6,785 bases of DNA from Chitinophagaceae bacterium UBA4407. Lineage in GTDB: Bacteria; Bacteroidota; Bacteroidia; Chitinophagales; Chitinophagaceae. Location: contig DGQT01000013.1 in the NCBI GenBank assembly GCA_002390845.1, positions 1 to 6,785 on the forward strand. The letters are read 5' to 3'. This document shows positions 5,089 to 6,785 of this stretch, in pieces. How positions within the stretch are numbered: the first letter of the stretch is position 1; each line of letters opens with the position of its first letter. The translations under genes and the position numbers were made by a program. The notes below the pieces were generated by a model. The model made no database searches and was not told the DNA's origin. It saw nothing but the letters and a program-made list of their open reading frames with translations.

Positions 5089-6561
5089 CTATTTTGTGAT
5101 GTAAATTTTTTGATTTAGAAATGATGCGCCAGTAAGCTCTATAATGTACATACCCGCCTGCAGGCTTGGAAGATGCATTGTTACTTTTCCTGTTTGGCTA
5201 TTCAATGTCTTACGTATGATTTCGTGTCCGTGAATATCAATTAACCTAACGGTTTGATATGCCTCTTTTAAATCCAGTGTAATGGTACTGTTATCAACCA
5301 AAGTAGGATACACGGAAGACATTGATTTTTTGCTTGCAGAAATTGCCGCATCTGTTGCAGAAGTAATCGCTGAACCTGTGGCCTGAACCCTGTAAACAGA
5401 ACCCGAAATTGATACCGCATATAGCTCGCCACTTTCATCCTCACCATATCCTACGATAGCTGATGGTACACCACTGCTTTGCATATCAACAGTTATACCA
5501 CCTGAACCATTAGGCTTAAGCTTCCACGCATTGGAACTAACATAATCTGAACAGATATAATAACCTTGCAGTGCCGGATAAGCATTGCCCCTGTAAACAT
5601 AACCCCCAATAACAGCAGAACCACCGTTCGATGCATTGTGCGGATAAGTAAAAACAGGGAATGTATAACTGCTTTTATTATCGCAGCCGGTAGTATTAAA
5701 ATCAGCGTTACCCTCGTAGCAATGCCATCCATAGTTAGCCCCTTTTGCCTGTGCAGCGGATGTAAAATTAACCTCTTCCCAATCGGCTTCGCCCACATCA
5801 GCAATCCAAGCATCACCGGTTTGCCTGTCAAAACTCCAATGCCATGCGTTTCTTAAACCCAAAGACCAGATTTCGCCACGAACCAATGGGTTATTTACAA
5901 AGGGATTATCTGCAGGAATTCTATAATAGGGTGCATTAGCAACCTGTATATTTAAACGGAGTATTTTTCCAGCCAATGACTGGCCATTCTGTGCAAAGTT
6001 GTTAAGAACTCCGGGCCTGCTAACATCACTGATCATTACATACAGGTAGCCGTCCTTACCAAAATGCATGTCTCCAAAATGAGGGCCATTGCCTGCTTCG
6101 GATGAAATTGAAAGTACTTCAACACGGGAGCTCACAACAGCCAGGTCAGGATTGGATTTATTCGTTTTAAAACGCGCCAATATGGATGCACCATTTTTAT
6201 CTGTATAAAACACAAAGAACATACCCTTTGTATTATAGTCTGCAGGAAATGCAATACTGAACAAGCCTTTATATTCTGCACCTGCATTGGTCAGATTTTT
6301 AATGTCTAAAAATGGCGTGTTTAAAACGCTGCCATTTTTAAGGATCTTTACAGTACCAGCCTGCTCAACAATAAATAGACGACCAGATCCATCACCGGCA
6401 TTGGTTATTGATACCGGCTTTGCAAGACCTTGAGCAATCATGTTATAACTAAGCTGGGGTTGGGCGTTAGATAAAATATTTGTGCAAAGCATAGCACAGA
6501 AAAAAAAGAATGCCAAACGGGTATGAGGTGACTGTACAAATTTTGTATAAAATAATTTCAT
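5089..6561 (-). CDS. Secreted glucose/sorbosone dehydrogenase-like propeller protein with T9SS tail
   Basis: This 490-residue exported protein has three parts. A Sec signal peptide (residues 1 to about 33) has hydrophobic core LAFFFFCAMLCTNIL and probable cleavage after SNA. The beta-propeller domain (about 38-395) is of the soluble PQQ-dependent glucose/sorbosone dehydrogenase family, also related to HHIP. The C-terminal type A Por secretion sorting domain (about 418-490) contains LQAGMYIIEL and ends KIYITK. Supporting propeller motifs include GRLFIVEQAGTVKI (60-73), GKDGYLYVMISD (168-179), GLRNAWHWSFDR (235-246), IADVGEADWEEVNF (253-266) and NYGWHCYEGN (276-285), with Cys281 and Cys293 possibly disulphide-linked. 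Two family sites are unusual. The HNGG-type segment reads GPHFGD (159-164), and the GDGG segment reads SDVSRPG (178-184), so PQQ or calcium binding and sugar oxidation are uncertain. The protein probably acts outside the cell or at its surface. No promoter could be identified upstream. Confidence 0.9.
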   Translation of the reverse strand: MKLFYTKFVQSPHTRLAFFFFCAMLCTNILSNAQPQLSYNMIAQGLAKPVSITNAGDGSGRLFIVEQAGTVKILKNGSVLNTPFLDIKNLTNAGAEYKGLFSIAFPADYNTKGMFFVFYTDKNGASILARFKTNKSNPDLAVVSSRVEVLSISSEAGNGPHFGDMHFGKDGYLYVMISDVSRPGVLNNFAQNGQSLAGKILRLNIQVANAPYYRIPADNPFVNNPLVRGEIWSLGLRNAWHWSFDRQTGDAWIADVGEADWEEVNFTSAAQAKGANYGWHCYEGNADFNTTGCDNKSSYTFPVFTYPHNASNGGSAVIGGYVYRGNAYPALQGYYICSDYVSSNAWKLKPNGSGGITVDMQSSGVPSAIVGYGEDESGELYAVSISGSVYRVQATGSAITSATDAAISASKKSMSSVYPTLVDNSTITLDLKEAYQTVRLIDIHGHEIIRKTLNSQTGKVTMHLPSLQAGMYIIELTGASFLNQKIYITK

Positions 6562-6665
6562 GATAAAAAATTACAAGGTGAATGAAGCTGTTAGGTAACT
6601 GTAGAAACGAAACAATATTTGTTCCGGAAAAAAGGAAATATTTATGAACCCGTCGGTAAACAACT

Positions 6666-6780
6666 ATGAAGCTTTAGTTGCGTCGCACACTTGTACTGTT
6701 GATTCTTTGGTTGACCGTTGACCGCCTGCTGTCGACCAATGTTCCCAACGCATAAGAGTGCGACGCAACAGAAGCTTCAT
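6666..6780. repeat. Complete palindromic repeat element (arms R5 and R6)
   Basis: The left arm (6666-6692, starting ATGAAGCTTTAGTTGCGTCG) and right arm (6754-6780) are inverted copies matching at 24 of 27 positions. The repeat similarity of the left copy runs on to 6698 (CTTGTACTG). Inside lie two tandem TTGACCG units (6711-6724) and a nested 9-base stem, TTGGTTGAC (6707-6715) with GTCGACCAA (6731-6739). A transcript of either strand could fold into a long rod. It sits about 105 bases upstream of the propeller gene. There is no open reading frame inside, so it would depend on an enzyme elsewhere to move. Confidence 0.8.
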
Positions 6781-6785
6781 TAATA

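Noticed and set aside
5156..5165. Perfect 10-base palindrome GCCTGCAGGC
   Set aside because: It lies in coding sequence of the propeller protein tail (SLQAG), and a single palindrome this short is not evidence of a site.
6475..6500. Lipoprotein signal at Cys26 of the propeller protein
   Set aside because: The residue before the cysteine is Leu, not Gly/Ala/Ser, and SNA followed by Gln fits ordinary signal peptidase cleavage better.
1..6780. Repeated arms as a CRISPR array
   Set aside because: Copies are far apart, in both orientations and imperfect, with no regular spacers or cas genes.

Overview
The window looks like chromosomal DNA of a Bacteroidota species, most likely a member of the Chitinophagaceae or a near relative. 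The sequence is AT-leaning and the genes lack strong Shine-Dalgarno sequences. One secreted protein ends in a type IX secretion (Por) sorting domain, which is found essentially only in this phylum. A small protein carries a KGDVQ..NDEHIDQDFPGFP motif that I associate with Chitinophagaceae. The intergenic spaces are full of short inverted and tandem repeats. The assignment is by feel, not by database comparison.

Layout from left to right. A D-threonine aldolase/D-serine dehydratase-type PLP enzyme (89-1192, +) is followed by a repeat-filled gap and an M19 (renal/membrane) dipeptidase (1407-2477, +). Converging on these from the other strand are a peptidase S66 LD-carboxypeptidase (2857-3771, -) and, 54 bases downstream of it, a small acidic protein (2500-2802, -). 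A 315-base repeat-bearing divergent gap leads to a glycosyltransferase family 9 (heptosyltransferase-like) gene (4087-5079, +). This runs tail-to-tail, 9 bases apart, into a secreted glucose/sorbosone-dehydrogenase-like beta-propeller protein with a T9SS tail (5089-6561, -). The last 224 bases hold a complete palindromic repeat element.

The first, second and fourth genes share a theme: D-amino acids, mixed-chirality dipeptides and murein peptides. A salvage or detoxification role for peptidoglycan-derived material is plausible but inferred. The heptosyltransferase-like gene belongs to envelope polysaccharide synthesis. The propeller protein is exported.

The least explained material is non-coding. 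At least six copies of one arm sequence (core GTTGCGTCGCAC.CTTGTACTG) lie between genes in both orientations, forming one complete and one altered inverted-repeat element. A second, unrelated inverted repeat begins inside the stop codon region of the first gene. A perfectly phased 8-base tandem repeat ends three bases before the dipeptidase start codon. I saw no CRISPR array, transposase, phage gene, tRNA or rRNA, and no obvious new multi-gene system.
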